Assembly: GCF_000014565.1 (NCBI RefSeq)
Contig: NC_008268.1
Location: 3,472,001-3,536,000, forward strand
Length of the DNA stretch: 64,000 nt
From: Rhodococcus jostii RHA1
GTDB lineage: Bacteria; Actinomycetota; Actinomycetes; Mycobacteriales; Mycobacteriaceae
Direction: 5' to 3'
Shown here: positions 53,030 through 61,225 of the stretch, in pieces
Layout: every line of letters starts with the position of its first letter
How positions within the stretch are numbered: position 1 is the stretch's first letter
The notes under the pieces: model-generated
What the model saw: only the letters and a program-made list of their open reading frames with translations
What the model was told of the DNA's origin: nothing
Database searches by the model: none
Program-made: the position numbers and the translations under genes

Positions 53030-54088
53030 ATGAGCGATCTCTCGACACGAGTTGACGTAGCAGTACGTGGGATTCGGTCACTGAACGTCCCGGTCACCCG
53101 GACTTCCGGCGCCGGCCCCAGCGACGACGGTCACGTACTGATCGGCGGGATCGGCGGCGCCATCCCCATCCGGTCCGACAGCCCCTACGAAGTCAGCGGA
53201 AACCGCCTGCTGATGAACGGCACCGACATGGGGGTGGAGATCGAGCCGGTGCGCCGGCCCCGGTTCTACGACCTGGACACCGCCGACGGCATCTCCTACG
53301 AGAAGATCGCCCGGCTGCACGGGACGAACGTCCTCGCCACCACAGTCGTCCAGACCTGCATTCGATACGACCCCCAGCAGCGGTGCCGGTTCTGCTCGAT
53401 CGAGGCATCACTGCAGTCCGGCTCGACCATCGCGGTGAAGAAGCCCGAACAACTCGCCGAGGTCGCCGAAGCCGCCGTCCGTCTCGACGGCGTCACGCAG
53501 ATGATCATGACCACGGGCACGTCCGCGGCCAAGGATCGCGGTGCCCGTCACCTGGCGCGATGCGTCGCGGCCGTCAAGGCGGTGGCTCCGGATCTCGCCA
53601 TCCAGGTGCAGTGCGAACCGCCCGGCGATCTCGGGACCATCACGGATCTCCGGAACGCGGGGGCCGATTCCATCGGCATCCACGTGGAGTCGTTGGACGA
53701 GGAGGTTCGGCGGCGCTGGATGCCGGGCAAGGCGACGGTGCCGCTGGACGAGTACCGGGCGGCGTGGCGGGAGGCGGTACGGGTCTTCGGACGGAATCAG
53801 GTGTCGACCTATCTGCTGGTCGGATTGGGCGAAGATCCCGACGAATTGGTCGCGGGCGCAGCCGAACTGATCGACATGGGTGTGTACCCGTTCGTCGTCC
53901 CGTTCCGGCCGCTCGCCGGCACGCTGGCCGTCGAGGACGGGGCGCAGGCGCCGTCGCCTGCCCTGCTCGCCGACGTCACCTCACGGGTGGCGAAGGAACT
54001 GCAGGCGGGCGGCATGCGCGGCGCCGACCAGAAGGCGGGCTGCGCGGCATGTGGGGCCTGCAGCGTCCTTCAGAACGCCGGAGGCTGA
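53030..54088 (+). CDS. radical SAM protein, MSMEG_0568 family
   Basis: 352 residues. The likely iron-sulfur motif is TCIRYDPQQRCRFCS with C110, C119 and C122, a C-x8-C-x2-C spacing unlike the usual C-x3-C-x2-C. A TIM-barrel follows (IMTTGTSAAKDRGARHL, IQVQCEPPGDLGTI, GIHVESLDEEVRRRWMPGKA). The C-terminus ends with C338, C341 and C344 in GCAACGACS, perhaps an auxiliary cluster. It would generate a 5'-deoxyadenosyl radical, acting on an unknown substrate. One base before the next gene. Confidence 0.88.
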   Translation: MSDLSTRVDVAVRGIRSLNVPVTRTSGAGPSDDGHVLIGGIGGAIPIRSDSPYEVSGNRLLMNGTDMGVEIEPVRRPRFYDLDTADGISYEKIARLHGTNVLATTVVQTCIRYDPQQRCRFCSIEASLQSGSTIAVKKPEQLAEVAEAAVRLDGVTQMIMTTGTSAAKDRGARHLARCVAAVKAVAPDLAIQVQCEPPGDLGTITDLRNAGADSIGIHVESLDEEVRRRWMPGKATVPLDEYRAAWREAVRVFGRNQVSTYLLVGLGEDPDELVAGAAELIDMGVYPFVVPFRPLAGTLAVEDGAQAPSPALLADVTSRVAKELQAGGMRGADQKAGCAACGACSVLQNAGG

Positions 54089-54089
54089 C

Positions 54090-55523
54090 ATGTGGGACCT
54101 ACCGACCGCCGAGAGCACTCCTTCCGACTTCGCCGTCCTCACCGGGCCGTCGATTCAGGAGTCGCAGCAGAGCTTCCTCGTGCAACCCGCCACCGGTCGG
54201 GTGATGATCGAGGCATACCGGCGACTGCGGCGTGAGACGTTCGTCGTGGAACAGGGACTGTTCACCGCCAGCGACCGGGACGACGTCGACGACGATCCAC
54301 GCACCGTGGTGCTCGTGGCGATCAGCACCACGGGCGAGGTGCTCGGCGGTGTTCGCCTCGCACCGATGACGGACGGCACCGACCTCGGGTGGTGGGCGGG
54401 AAGCCGACTCGTGGTGGGTCGAAACATCCGGAACAGCAGGGGAATCGGGAAGGCGCTCGTGCGCGCCGCCTGCGCCCACGCCGAATCCCGTGGTGTGTTG
54501 CGGTTCGACGCCACCGTGCAGAGCCGGAACGAGACGATGTTCGCACACCTGGGCTGGACGCGGATGGGTGACGTCACGCTGGCGGGCGCGCCGCACGTGC
54601 ACATGACGTGGCCGATCGATCGCGTCGAGCGTCTGGTCCAGAGCACGAAGTCGTGTCTGGCCCACACCCTGGCCCCCTTCGGCACGCACGGTGATGCGCT
54701 CGGCGGCAGCGGGTTCCGCGGCGACGACGGCGCACCGGTTCCGGGGAGCGACCTGATCGCGGCGTGCGACGCCATCCTGCCCGCCATGGTTCAGCGCGAT
54801 CCCGAGTGGGCCGGATGGTGCGCCGCCCTCGTCAACCTCAACGACCTGTCGGCGATGGGTGCCGTCCCGGTCGGGATGCTCGACTCCGTCGGAGCACCGA
54901 ACACGTCGATCCTGGCGAAGGTGATCCGTGGGCTCAGCCGGGCTGCGGAAGCGTGGGACGTACCGGTACTGGGCGGCCACACCCAGCTCGGTGTTCCCGC
55001 GGCGCTGTCGGTGACGGCGCTCGGACGCACCGCGGATCCGGTGCCCGCGGGTGGTGGCCGGATCGGCGACGAGCTCACGCTGACGGCTGACCTCGACGGG
55101 CAGTGGCGACCGGGATACACCGGACAACAGTGGGATTCGACGTCCCACCGCAGCCGGGGCGCGTTGCGGGACATGGCCTCGTTCGTCGCCCGCACCCGTC
55201 CCGCCGCGGCAAAAGACATCAGCATGGCGGGGATCGCGGGCACTACCGGGATGCTCGCCGAGGCGAGCGGACTCGGTGCCGTCCTCGACGTCGCATCGGT
55301 CCCCCGGCCACCTGTTGCGACGGCGGGTGACTGGATGACGTGCTTCCCCGGGTTCGCGATGATCACCGCCGATCGGCGGGGTAGCGCGGTGGCGCCCGCC
55401 GGGCCGGCCACCTCGGCCGTCTGCGGGGAATTGACATTTGAGCCGGGGGTCAGCCTTCGCTGGCCCGACGGCGTAACGACACGCGTGGTGCACTCCACGG
55501 TCACAGGATTGGGAAGAGCATGA
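54090..55523 (+). CDS. fusion of MSMEG_0567/Sll0786-type N-acetyltransferase and Sll0787-type AIR synthase-related domain
   Basis: 477 residues from ATG 54090 (GGAGG five bases upstream). N-terminal GNAT domain to about 180 (MIEAYRRLRRETFVVEQGLF, acetyl-CoA loop RNIRNSRGIGKALVRAACAH). From about 190 a PurM/AIR-synthase-like ATP domain (GSDLIAACDAILPAMV, ALVNLNDLSAMGAVPVGMLD, VPVLGGHTQLGV). In cyanobacteria the two domains are separate genes. Suggests acyl transfer coupled to ATP-dependent activation of the same intermediate. Its stop overlaps the hydrolase start as ATGA. Confidence 0.88.
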   Translation: MWDLPTAESTPSDFAVLTGPSIQESQQSFLVQPATGRVMIEAYRRLRRETFVVEQGLFTASDRDDVDDDPRTVVLVAISTTGEVLGGVRLAPMTDGTDLGWWAGSRLVVGRNIRNSRGIGKALVRAACAHAESRGVLRFDATVQSRNETMFAHLGWTRMGDVTLAGAPHVHMTWPIDRVERLVQSTKSCLAHTLAPFGTHGDALGGSGFRGDDGAPVPGSDLIAACDAILPAMVQRDPEWAGWCAALVNLNDLSAMGAVPVGMLDSVGAPNTSILAKVIRGLSRAAEAWDVPVLGGHTQLGVPAALSVTALGRTADPVPAGGGRIGDELTLTADLDGQWRPGYTGQQWDSTSHRSRGALRDMASFVARTRPAAAKDISMAGIAGTTGMLAEASGLGAVLDVASVPRPPVATAGDWMTCFPGFAMITADRRGSAVAPAGPATSAVCGELTFEPGVSLRWPDGVTTRVVHSTVTGLGRA

Positions 55524-56476
55524 CTGACATCGGAATCTCCGTCGCGGCAGCCGAGTTCGGCCGCGACATGGAACAGGCGTATCGCACGATCGGTGAACTG
55601 ATCGAGCAGGCGCGGGCAGCCGGGAGTTCGCTCCTCGTGCTTCCGGAGGCCTGCCTGGGCGGTTACCTGCCCAGCCTGGGCGGAGGCGACGAAACCGAGG
55701 AGCAGCGGCAGCGTCGGCTCCGCAGCCTCCCGCCCGCACTGGAATTGGATGGGCCCGAGATCCGGCGAGTCGTCGACATGGCCGGCGACCTGGTGATCAC
55801 CCTCGGATTCTGCGAAGCCGACGGCGCCGACCGGTACAACGCCGCGGTGACAGTGCACGGCGACGGGATACTCGGCTCGTACCGCAAGGTGCACCAGCCG
55901 CTGGGGGAGAACCTCTGCTACCGCGCCGGCGACAAGTACGAAGCGTTCGACACACCGGTCGGACGGATGGGCATGCAGATCTGTTACGACAAGGCGTTTC
56001 CCGAGGCCGCGCGGACGCTCGCCCTCGACGGCGCGGAAATCATCACGTCGCTGTCGGCATGGCCCACCGCCCGCACCAACCGCGTCGAGAATCCCGAAGA
56101 CGACCGGTGGAAGCAGAGATTCGACATCTACGACCGCGCGCGGGCCACGGAGAATCAGGTGGTCTGGGTGGCGTCGAATCAGGCGGGAACGTTCGGGTCG
56201 CTCCGGTTCGTGTGCAGCGCGAAGATCGTCGGCCCGGGCGGCGAAATCCTCGCCACCACAGGCGTGGAACCCGGCCTCGCCTCGGCCACGCTGAATGTGC
56301 AGGCCGAACTGGACGCGATTCGCAGCGGCGGAATGTACAACCTCCGGGACCGCCGGCCGGAACTGTACGGCGACGTCGTCGCGGACAACCGGGTCAGCGG
56401 CACCCGACTCGACGCGTCGGCGCGACCGTCGTTCCTCCGCACCACAACAGCCGAACTGGAGCCCGTCGATGCCTGA
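55520..56476 (+). CDS. carbon-nitrogen hydrolase of the Nit1C-type cluster, active triad intact
   Basis: 318 residues of the nitrilase superfamily. The triad is E43 (VLPEACLGGY), K123 (YRKVHQPLGEN) and C155 (MQICYDKAFPEAARTLALDG). The cysteine context is C-Y-D-K, as in amidase/carbamylase-type members, not C-W-E as in true nitrilases including Nit6803. It could cleave an amide, carbamoyl or nitrile bond releasing ammonia. Four-base overlap with the fusion gene and eight-base overlap with the next gene show tight coupling. Confidence 0.9.
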   Translation: MTDIGISVAAAEFGRDMEQAYRTIGELIEQARAAGSSLLVLPEACLGGYLPSLGGGDETEEQRQRRLRSLPPALELDGPEIRRVVDMAGDLVITLGFCEADGADRYNAAVTVHGDGILGSYRKVHQPLGENLCYRAGDKYEAFDTPVGRMGMQICYDKAFPEAARTLALDGAEIITSLSAWPTARTNRVENPEDDRWKQRFDIYDRARATENQVVWVASNQAGTFGSLRFVCSAKIVGPGGEILATTGVEPGLASATLNVQAELDAIRSGGMYNLRDRRPELYGDVVADNRVSGTRLDASARPSFLRTTTAELEPVDA

Positions 56477-56771
56477 GATGACGTTCACGGTGCGGTGGCC
56501 GGACGGACGCACCCAGTCCTGCTACTCGCCGTCGCTGGTCATGCACGACCACCTGGTGGCCGGTGAGGACTACACGGTCGCCGAATTCCTCACACGCACC
56601 ACGACGGCGCTCACCGAGGCCAGCGAGCGAGTCCGTGCCAAGTTCGGGATGTACTGCACGTCCGCGTCCGAGCAGATGCAGGAACTCGAACGCGCCGGCC
56701 GCACCCTCGACCCCCAATCCCTCGTCCGGGTCCTCGAGATGAACCCGGCTTCACTCCCCGGAGAGTCGTGA
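56469..56771 (+). CDS. MSMEG_0570-family nitrogen starvation response protein
   Basis: 100 residues. EMTFTVRWPDGRTQSCYSPS, LVMHDHLVAGEDYTVAEFL and FGMYCTSASEQMQEL match the small MSMEG_0570-type family found only in these clusters. It overlaps the hydrolase by eight bases and shares a base with the flavoprotein start (TGATG). Function unknown; the invariant-looking Cys and His residues could bind a substrate or metal. Confidence 0.87.
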   Translation: MPEMTFTVRWPDGRTQSCYSPSLVMHDHLVAGEDYTVAEFLTRTTTALTEASERVRAKFGMYCTSASEQMQELERAGRTLDPQSLVRVLEMNPASLPGES

Positions 56772-58027
56772 TGACCGAACAACACACAGTCGTCGTGATC
56801 GGCGGCGGCCAGGCGGGCCTGTCGATCAGCTGGCATCTGGTGCAGCGTGGAATCGACCACGTGGTGCTCGAACGAGAGTCGATCGCCCACGAGTGGCGCG
56901 ACAGTCGCTGGGACAGCTTCACTCTCGTCACTCCGAACTGGCAGTGCACCCTTCCTGGATACACCTACTCGGGCGGCGATCCCGACGGGTTCATGAACCG
57001 CGAGCAGACCTACCAGTTCGTGCGCGGGTACGCCGACACCTTCGATCCTCCTGTGCGCGAAGGGGTCGCGGTGGTCGCGGTGCGGCAGTCGGGTTCCGGA
57101 GGGTTCGACGTGGACACGACGGAAGGCCCGATGCACGCCGACCACGTCGTGGTCGCGGTCGGCGGATACCACACTCCGGTCGTTCCCCGGTTCGCCGAAC
57201 GGCTTCCCGCCGACATCACGCAATTGCACTCGTCGCAGTACCGGAGCGCCGGCGCGCTGCCCGCGGGCGAGGTTCTCGTCGTGGGCAACGGCCAGTCCGG
57301 CGCCCAGATCGCGGAGGATCTTCACCTCGCGGGTCGCACCGTCCACCTCGTCACCGGTGGTGCGCCGCGGGTCGCGCGGTTCTATCGCGGCCGGGACTGC
57401 GTGGCCTGGCTGCACGACATGGGTACCTACGACGTTTCCATCGCCGATCACCCAGGTGGTCTGGGCAAGCGGGAGAACACCAACCACTACGTCACGGGCC
57501 GGGACGGTGGCCGGGACATCGACCTCCGTGCCTTCGCGCTCGCGGGAATGCGTCTGTACGGGCGGCTGCTTGACGTCGTCGACGGAACCCTGCGGTTCGC
57601 GCCCACCCTCGAGTCGTCGCTGGATGCCGCGGACGCCGTGAGTGAGAGCATCAAGGATTCCATCGACGCCTACATCGACCGCGCAGGAATCGATGCGCCG
57701 CGCGAGGAACGGTACGTGCCGGTCTGGCGTCCCGAACGTGAGGTCACCGAGTTGGAACTGCCGACGTCGGGCATCACGTCGGTGGTGTGGTCCATCGGTT
57801 TCCGGACCGACTACCGGTGGCTCCACGCGGGCGTCTTCGACGGTGAGGGCCATCCCACCCACAACCGCGGCGTCACCGCTGTGCCCGGGCTGTACTTCCT
57901 CGGCCTTCCGTGGCAGCACACGTGGGGTTCGGGACGGTTCGCGGGAGTGGCGCGGGACGCGGAGTATCTGGCGGATCGCATCGAACTCGAAGCGGGTGTG
58001 TTGCCGGCGACGGCGACACTAGCCTGA
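56771..58027 (+). CDS. MSMEG_0569-family flavin-dependent oxidoreductase
   Basis: 418 residues. FAD loop VVVIGGGQAGLSISWHLVQRG, then HEWRDSRWDSFTLVTPNW, and a second nucleotide loop VLVVGNGQSGAQIAEDLHLAG for NAD(P)H. C-terminal GLYFLGLPWQHTWGSGRFAG. It is related to FAD monooxygenases of the CzcO/YUCCA style. It may oxygenate an intermediate made by the radical SAM and acyltransferase steps (inference). GTG 56768 is a possible earlier start. Confidence 0.88.
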   Translation: MTEQHTVVVIGGGQAGLSISWHLVQRGIDHVVLERESIAHEWRDSRWDSFTLVTPNWQCTLPGYTYSGGDPDGFMNREQTYQFVRGYADTFDPPVREGVAVVAVRQSGSGGFDVDTTEGPMHADHVVVAVGGYHTPVVPRFAERLPADITQLHSSQYRSAGALPAGEVLVVGNGQSGAQIAEDLHLAGRTVHLVTGGAPRVARFYRGRDCVAWLHDMGTYDVSIADHPGGLGKRENTNHYVTGRDGGRDIDLRAFALAGMRLYGRLLDVVDGTLRFAPTLESSLDAADAVSESIKDSIDAYIDRAGIDAPREERYVPVWRPEREVTELELPTSGITSVVWSIGFRTDYRWLHAGVFDGEGHPTHNRGVTAVPGLYFLGLPWQHTWGSGRFAGVARDAEYLADRIELEAGVLPATATLA

Positions 58028-58032
58028 CGCCT

Positions 58033-58881
58033 ATGGTGACGACACGGTTGGCAGCGTTGGCGGGGCACTTCGGCCGCGACATCGATCGCGCGCTCCTGAA
58101 GTTGCAGGCGCTGATCGAGAGTGCCGCGAACGACGGCGTGGACCTGCTGGTCCTGCCCGACGCCTGCCTCGGCGGCTACATCTCGGATCTCCGGCGGCCG
58201 GACACGGAGGAACTCCCGCCCGCGCTCGCCGCGGACAGCCCGGAGCTGAAGGCCGTCGCGAAGATGGCGGGCCGCATGACGGTCTGCCTCGGGTATACGG
58301 AACTGTGCGACGGGGTGCGCTACAACGCCGCCGCCTGCGTGACCGGCGACGGGGTGCTGGGCAGTCACCGCAAGGTGCATCAACCGGCCGGGGAATCCCT
58401 GGCGTACGCCGCGGGTGACTCCTTCACCGCCTTCGACACACCGGTGGGCCGGATCGGGATGCTGATCGACTACGACAAGACGTTCCCGGAATCCGCCCGC
58501 ACCCTCGCGCTCGACGGCGCGCGGATCATCGCCGCGTTGTCCGCGTGGCCGGCCAGCATCACGGACCGGGCGGCGCGCATGACCCAGGACCGGCAATCAC
58601 GCCTGTTCGATCTCTACGACTCGGCCCGGGCCGCCGAGAACCAGGTGGTCCTCGTGTCGTCCAACCAGACCGGAATCCAGGGTGGACTGCGATTCCTCGG
58701 TCAGGCCAAGGTGGTGGGCCCGGGCGGCGACGTGCTCGCGCGGACGGGGACGAAGGGCGGGCTCGCCGTCGCCGAACTCGACGTCGACTACGAGGTCAAC
58801 CGGGCCAGGAAGGTGCTGCGGCACCTGGAGGAACGCCGCATCGACACCTACCGGAGACTGCTGGACCGAGGAGAACACTGA
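58033..58881 (+). CDS. second nitrilase-superfamily protein, catalytic Glu and Cys replaced
   Basis: 282 residues, clearly a paralogue of the hydrolase at 55520 (shared PDACLGGY, HRKVHQPAGES, YDKTFPESARTLALDGARII). The three catalytic positions read D43, K114 and D146: Glu is replaced by Asp in VLPDACLGG, and the nucleophilic Cys by Asp in MLIDYDKTFPES (codon GAC at 58468-58470). It therefore cannot use the normal thiol mechanism. It is likely a structural or regulatory partner of the active paralogue, or it binds the product. It starts five bases after the flavoprotein and ends one base before the glycosyltransferase. Confidence 0.88.
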   Translation: MVTTRLAALAGHFGRDIDRALLKLQALIESAANDGVDLLVLPDACLGGYISDLRRPDTEELPPALAADSPELKAVAKMAGRMTVCLGYTELCDGVRYNAAACVTGDGVLGSHRKVHQPAGESLAYAAGDSFTAFDTPVGRIGMLIDYDKTFPESARTLALDGARIIAALSAWPASITDRAARMTQDRQSRLFDLYDSARAAENQVVLVSSNQTGIQGGLRFLGQAKVVGPGGDVLARTGTKGGLAVAELDVDYEVNRARKVLRHLEERRIDTYRRLLDRGEH

Positions 58882-58882
58882 C

Positions 58883-59962
58883 GTGCGGATCGCGCTACTG
58901 ACCTATTCGACCAAACCGCGCGGGGGAGTCGTGCACACCCTGGCGTTGGCGGAGGCCCTCGCCCGGCAGGGCGCGGACGTGACGGTCTGGACCCTGGGCA
59001 GGCACGGCGACGCCGCCTTCTTCCGTCCGGTCGACCCGACTGTCGCCGTACGGGTGGTGCCGTTCGCACACGTCGACGACGAGACCGTCGGTGAGCGGAT
59101 CCTCCGATCCATCGAGACGATGCGCGCCGCCTTCACACCGGAGGCCTACGACATCGTCCACGCGCAGGACTGCATCAGTGCCAACGCCGTGGGACGGTGC
59201 GTGCGAACCATCCACCATCTCGACCAGTTCACGACGCCCGCGCTCGCCGCCTGCCACGAGCGCGCCATCGTGGATCCGTACGCGCGGATCTGCGTGTCCG
59301 CCGCCGTCGCCGCGGACGTCTCCGCCGGGTGGGGTCTCGAGTGCGCCGTCATTCCGAACGGTGTGGACGCCGCCCGATTCGAGGAAGCCCGCGAGGACGC
59401 CGACCGCCGCCGCAGGTGGGCCGGCGAATTGGGCGACTACGTGTTGGCGGTCGGCGGTATCGAACCGCGCAAGGGCAGCATCGACCTGGTGGAGGCGTAC
59501 GCACTGCTCGTGAAGGAGCGACCCGAACTGCGGCTGGTGTTCGCCGGCGGCGAGACCCTGTTCGACTACCGGGGGTACCGGGCCGAGTTCGACCGACGGG
59601 CCGCAGAGCTGGGTGTCACGCCGACCATCCTCGGAACGATCGACGACGCCGAACTCCCCTCGCTGGTGGCCCAGGCGCGCTCGTTCGCCTTCCTCTCCAC
59701 CAAGGAGGGATTCGGGCTGGCCGCGATGGAAGCCCTGGCGGCAGGCGTTCCCGTCGTCGCACGTGACCTGCCGGTCCTCCGGGAGGTCTTTCGCGGGACG
59801 GTCCGGTACGCGTCCACCCACGAGGAGATGGCACGCGCCCTGACCGAACCTGCCGACGGCTCCTCCCTCGACGCGGGGCGCGCCTTCGCTCGCTCACATC
59901 GATGGGACGACGTCGCGCAGAAGCACCTCGAGTTCTATCGAGAGGTCGCGGTGCACCGCTGA
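58883..59962 (+). CDS. MSMEG_0565-family glycosyltransferase (GT4 fold)
   Basis: 359 residues from GTG 58883 with GAGGAG upstream. N-terminal RIALLTYSTKPRGGVVHTLALAEAL, then IPNGVDAARF, VGGIEPRKGSIDLVEAYALL (nucleotide-sugar domain) and the retaining E-x7-E region KEGFGLAAMEALAAGVPVV. It would add a sugar to the pathway product. Last gene of the operon; its stop is one base from the convergent Lrp gene. Confidence 0.9.
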   Translation: MRIALLTYSTKPRGGVVHTLALAEALARQGADVTVWTLGRHGDAAFFRPVDPTVAVRVVPFAHVDDETVGERILRSIETMRAAFTPEAYDIVHAQDCISANAVGRCVRTIHHLDQFTTPALAACHERAIVDPYARICVSAAVAADVSAGWGLECAVIPNGVDAARFEEAREDADRRRRWAGELGDYVLAVGGIEPRKGSIDLVEAYALLVKERPELRLVFAGGETLFDYRGYRAEFDRRAAELGVTPTILGTIDDAELPSLVAQARSFAFLSTKEGFGLAAMEALAAGVPVVARDLPVLREVFRGTVRYASTHEEMARALTEPADGSSLDAGRAFARSHRWDDVAQKHLEFYREVAVHR

Positions 59963-59963
59963 C

Positions 59964-60404
59964 TCAGTCGGCGCTCTTGATGGTCTTCATCGTGATCAAC
60001 GAGGTGACCCGCGAGACCGCGGGGAGCCCGCTGAGTTTGGTAGCCATGAAGTTCTCGTACGTCGCGAGGTCGCGGACCGCCACCCGGATGAAGTAGTCGG
60101 GGATCCCGAACAGCCTCCGGCATTCGATCACCTCGTCGAAGGCGGCGACCCGCGACTCGAACTGCTCGATGGTCGCCTGGTCGTTCACCCCGATCTCGGC
60201 GGTGACGATCACCTGGAAACCCCGATCGAGCGCTTCCTGGCTGACGATGGCGCGGTAGCCGGTGATGACTCCGTCCGCCTCGAGCTTCTTGACCCGGCGC
60301 AGGCACGGGGAGGGAGTGAGACCCACGAGATCCGCCAATTCCGTGTTGGTCAGACTGGAGTCGTTCCGCAGGTGGTCGAGAATTGCGTGATCGATATCGT
60401 CCAT
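59964..60404 (-). CDS. Lrp/AsnC-family regulator
   Basis: 146 residues from ATG 60404 (frame open to 60458). HTH: DIDHAILDHLRNDSSLTNTE, LADLVGLTPSPCLRRVKKLE; RAM domain: FQVIVTAEIGVNDQATIEQF and RLFGIPDYFIRVAVRDLATYE. It is divergent from azlC across 77 bases, so its prime target is probably the AzlCD exporter, as with other Lrp-azlCD pairs. It is tail-to-tail with the glycosyltransferase. Confidence 0.88.
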   Translation of the reverse strand: MDDIDHAILDHLRNDSSLTNTELADLVGLTPSPCLRRVKKLEADGVITGYRAIVSQEALDRGFQVIVTAEIGVNDQATIEQFESRVAAFDEVIECRRLFGIPDYFIRVAVRDLATYENFMATKLSGLPAVSRVTSLITMKTIKSAD

Positions 60405-60481
60405 TGAACTATTATTGCGCAGAGTGCGCCGAATGGGCATTCTCTCGCAATCGTGCACCTGGATAGTTGCTATAGATTTGC
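60405..60481. promoter_or_regulatory. lrp/azlC divergent promoter with imperfect inverted repeat
   Basis: TTGCGCAGAG (starting 60415) and CTCTCGCAA (ending 60450) form an imperfect inverted repeat differing by one base, in the 77-base gap. Plausible Lrp-type operator. The repeat lies closer to lrp than to azlC. Confidence 0.4.
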
Positions 60482-61225
60482 GTGGTGATCGATCCAGTTA
60501 CCCTCTCGACGACCGCCGTCGTCGACCCCGACCCCCGGCAGTCCCCGGAGTGGCGTCGCGCCCTGCAGGCGTCCCTCCCCGTCGGAATCGGGCTGGTCCC
60601 GCTGGGGATCGCCCTCGGGGTGCTCGTCGTCCAGCAGGGGCTCAACCCGTGGTGGGCGATGGTCTTCACGTCGCTGATCTACGCCGGTTCCCTCGAGTTC
60701 ATCGCGGTCGGCATGGTGGCCGCGATGACGCCGCTCCCGTACATCGCGCTGACCGCGTTGCTGGTGAACTTCCGGCACGTGTTCTACGCCTTGAGCTTTC
60801 CCCTCGACAGGGTGAAGGGCCGCCTTGCCCGCTTCTACAGCATGTTCGCGCTGACCGACGAGGCCTACGCCATGACGGTCACCGGCGACCGGAAGTCGAT
60901 GTCCGGGCGGGTCATCGTGTACTCGCAGGTGTATCTCCACGCGTACTGGATCGGTGGAGCGATGCTCGGAGCGACCGCGGCGCAATGGATCCCGGAGAAC
61001 ATCGTCGGCCTCGACTTCGCACTGACCGCGCTGTTCGTCGTGTTGTCCATCGAAGCCATCCGGGCCCAGCGCGGTTTCGCGGTTCCCTCGATGGCCGTGA
61101 TGTGTGCGCTGATCGCGCGACTGGTCGACCCCGAACACATGCTGCCGATAGCGATGGGCGCCTTCGTGGGCCTGCTCGTCATCCGCTACCTCGTCACCCG
61201 GCGAAAGGTGCGCACCGATGCCTGA
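60482..61225 (+). CDS. azlC: AzlC-family branched-chain amino acid exporter subunit
   Basis: 247 residues from GTG 60482. AzlC blocks: LQASLPVGIGLVPLGIALG, MVFTSLIYAGSLEFIAVGMV, ALLVNFRHVFYALSFP and MFALTDEAYAM, with about six membrane helices. Together with AzlD it exports branched-chain or other amino acids. It overlaps azlD by eight bases. Confidence 0.92.
   Translation: MVIDPVTLSTTAVVDPDPRQSPEWRRALQASLPVGIGLVPLGIALGVLVVQQGLNPWWAMVFTSLIYAGSLEFIAVGMVAAMTPLPYIALTALLVNFRHVFYALSFPLDRVKGRLARFYSMFALTDEAYAMTVTGDRKSMSGRVIVYSQVYLHAYWIGGAMLGATAAQWIPENIVGLDFALTALFVVLSIEAIRAQRGFAVPSMAVMCALIARLVDPEHMLPIAMGAFVGLLVIRYLVTRRKVRTDA

Noticed and set aside
53030..56771. RiPP (mycofactocin-like) biosynthetic cluster suggested by a radical SAM gene next to small proteins
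   Set aside because: The small proteins are not precursor-like, and all neighbours fit the Nit1C/MSMEG_05xx families.
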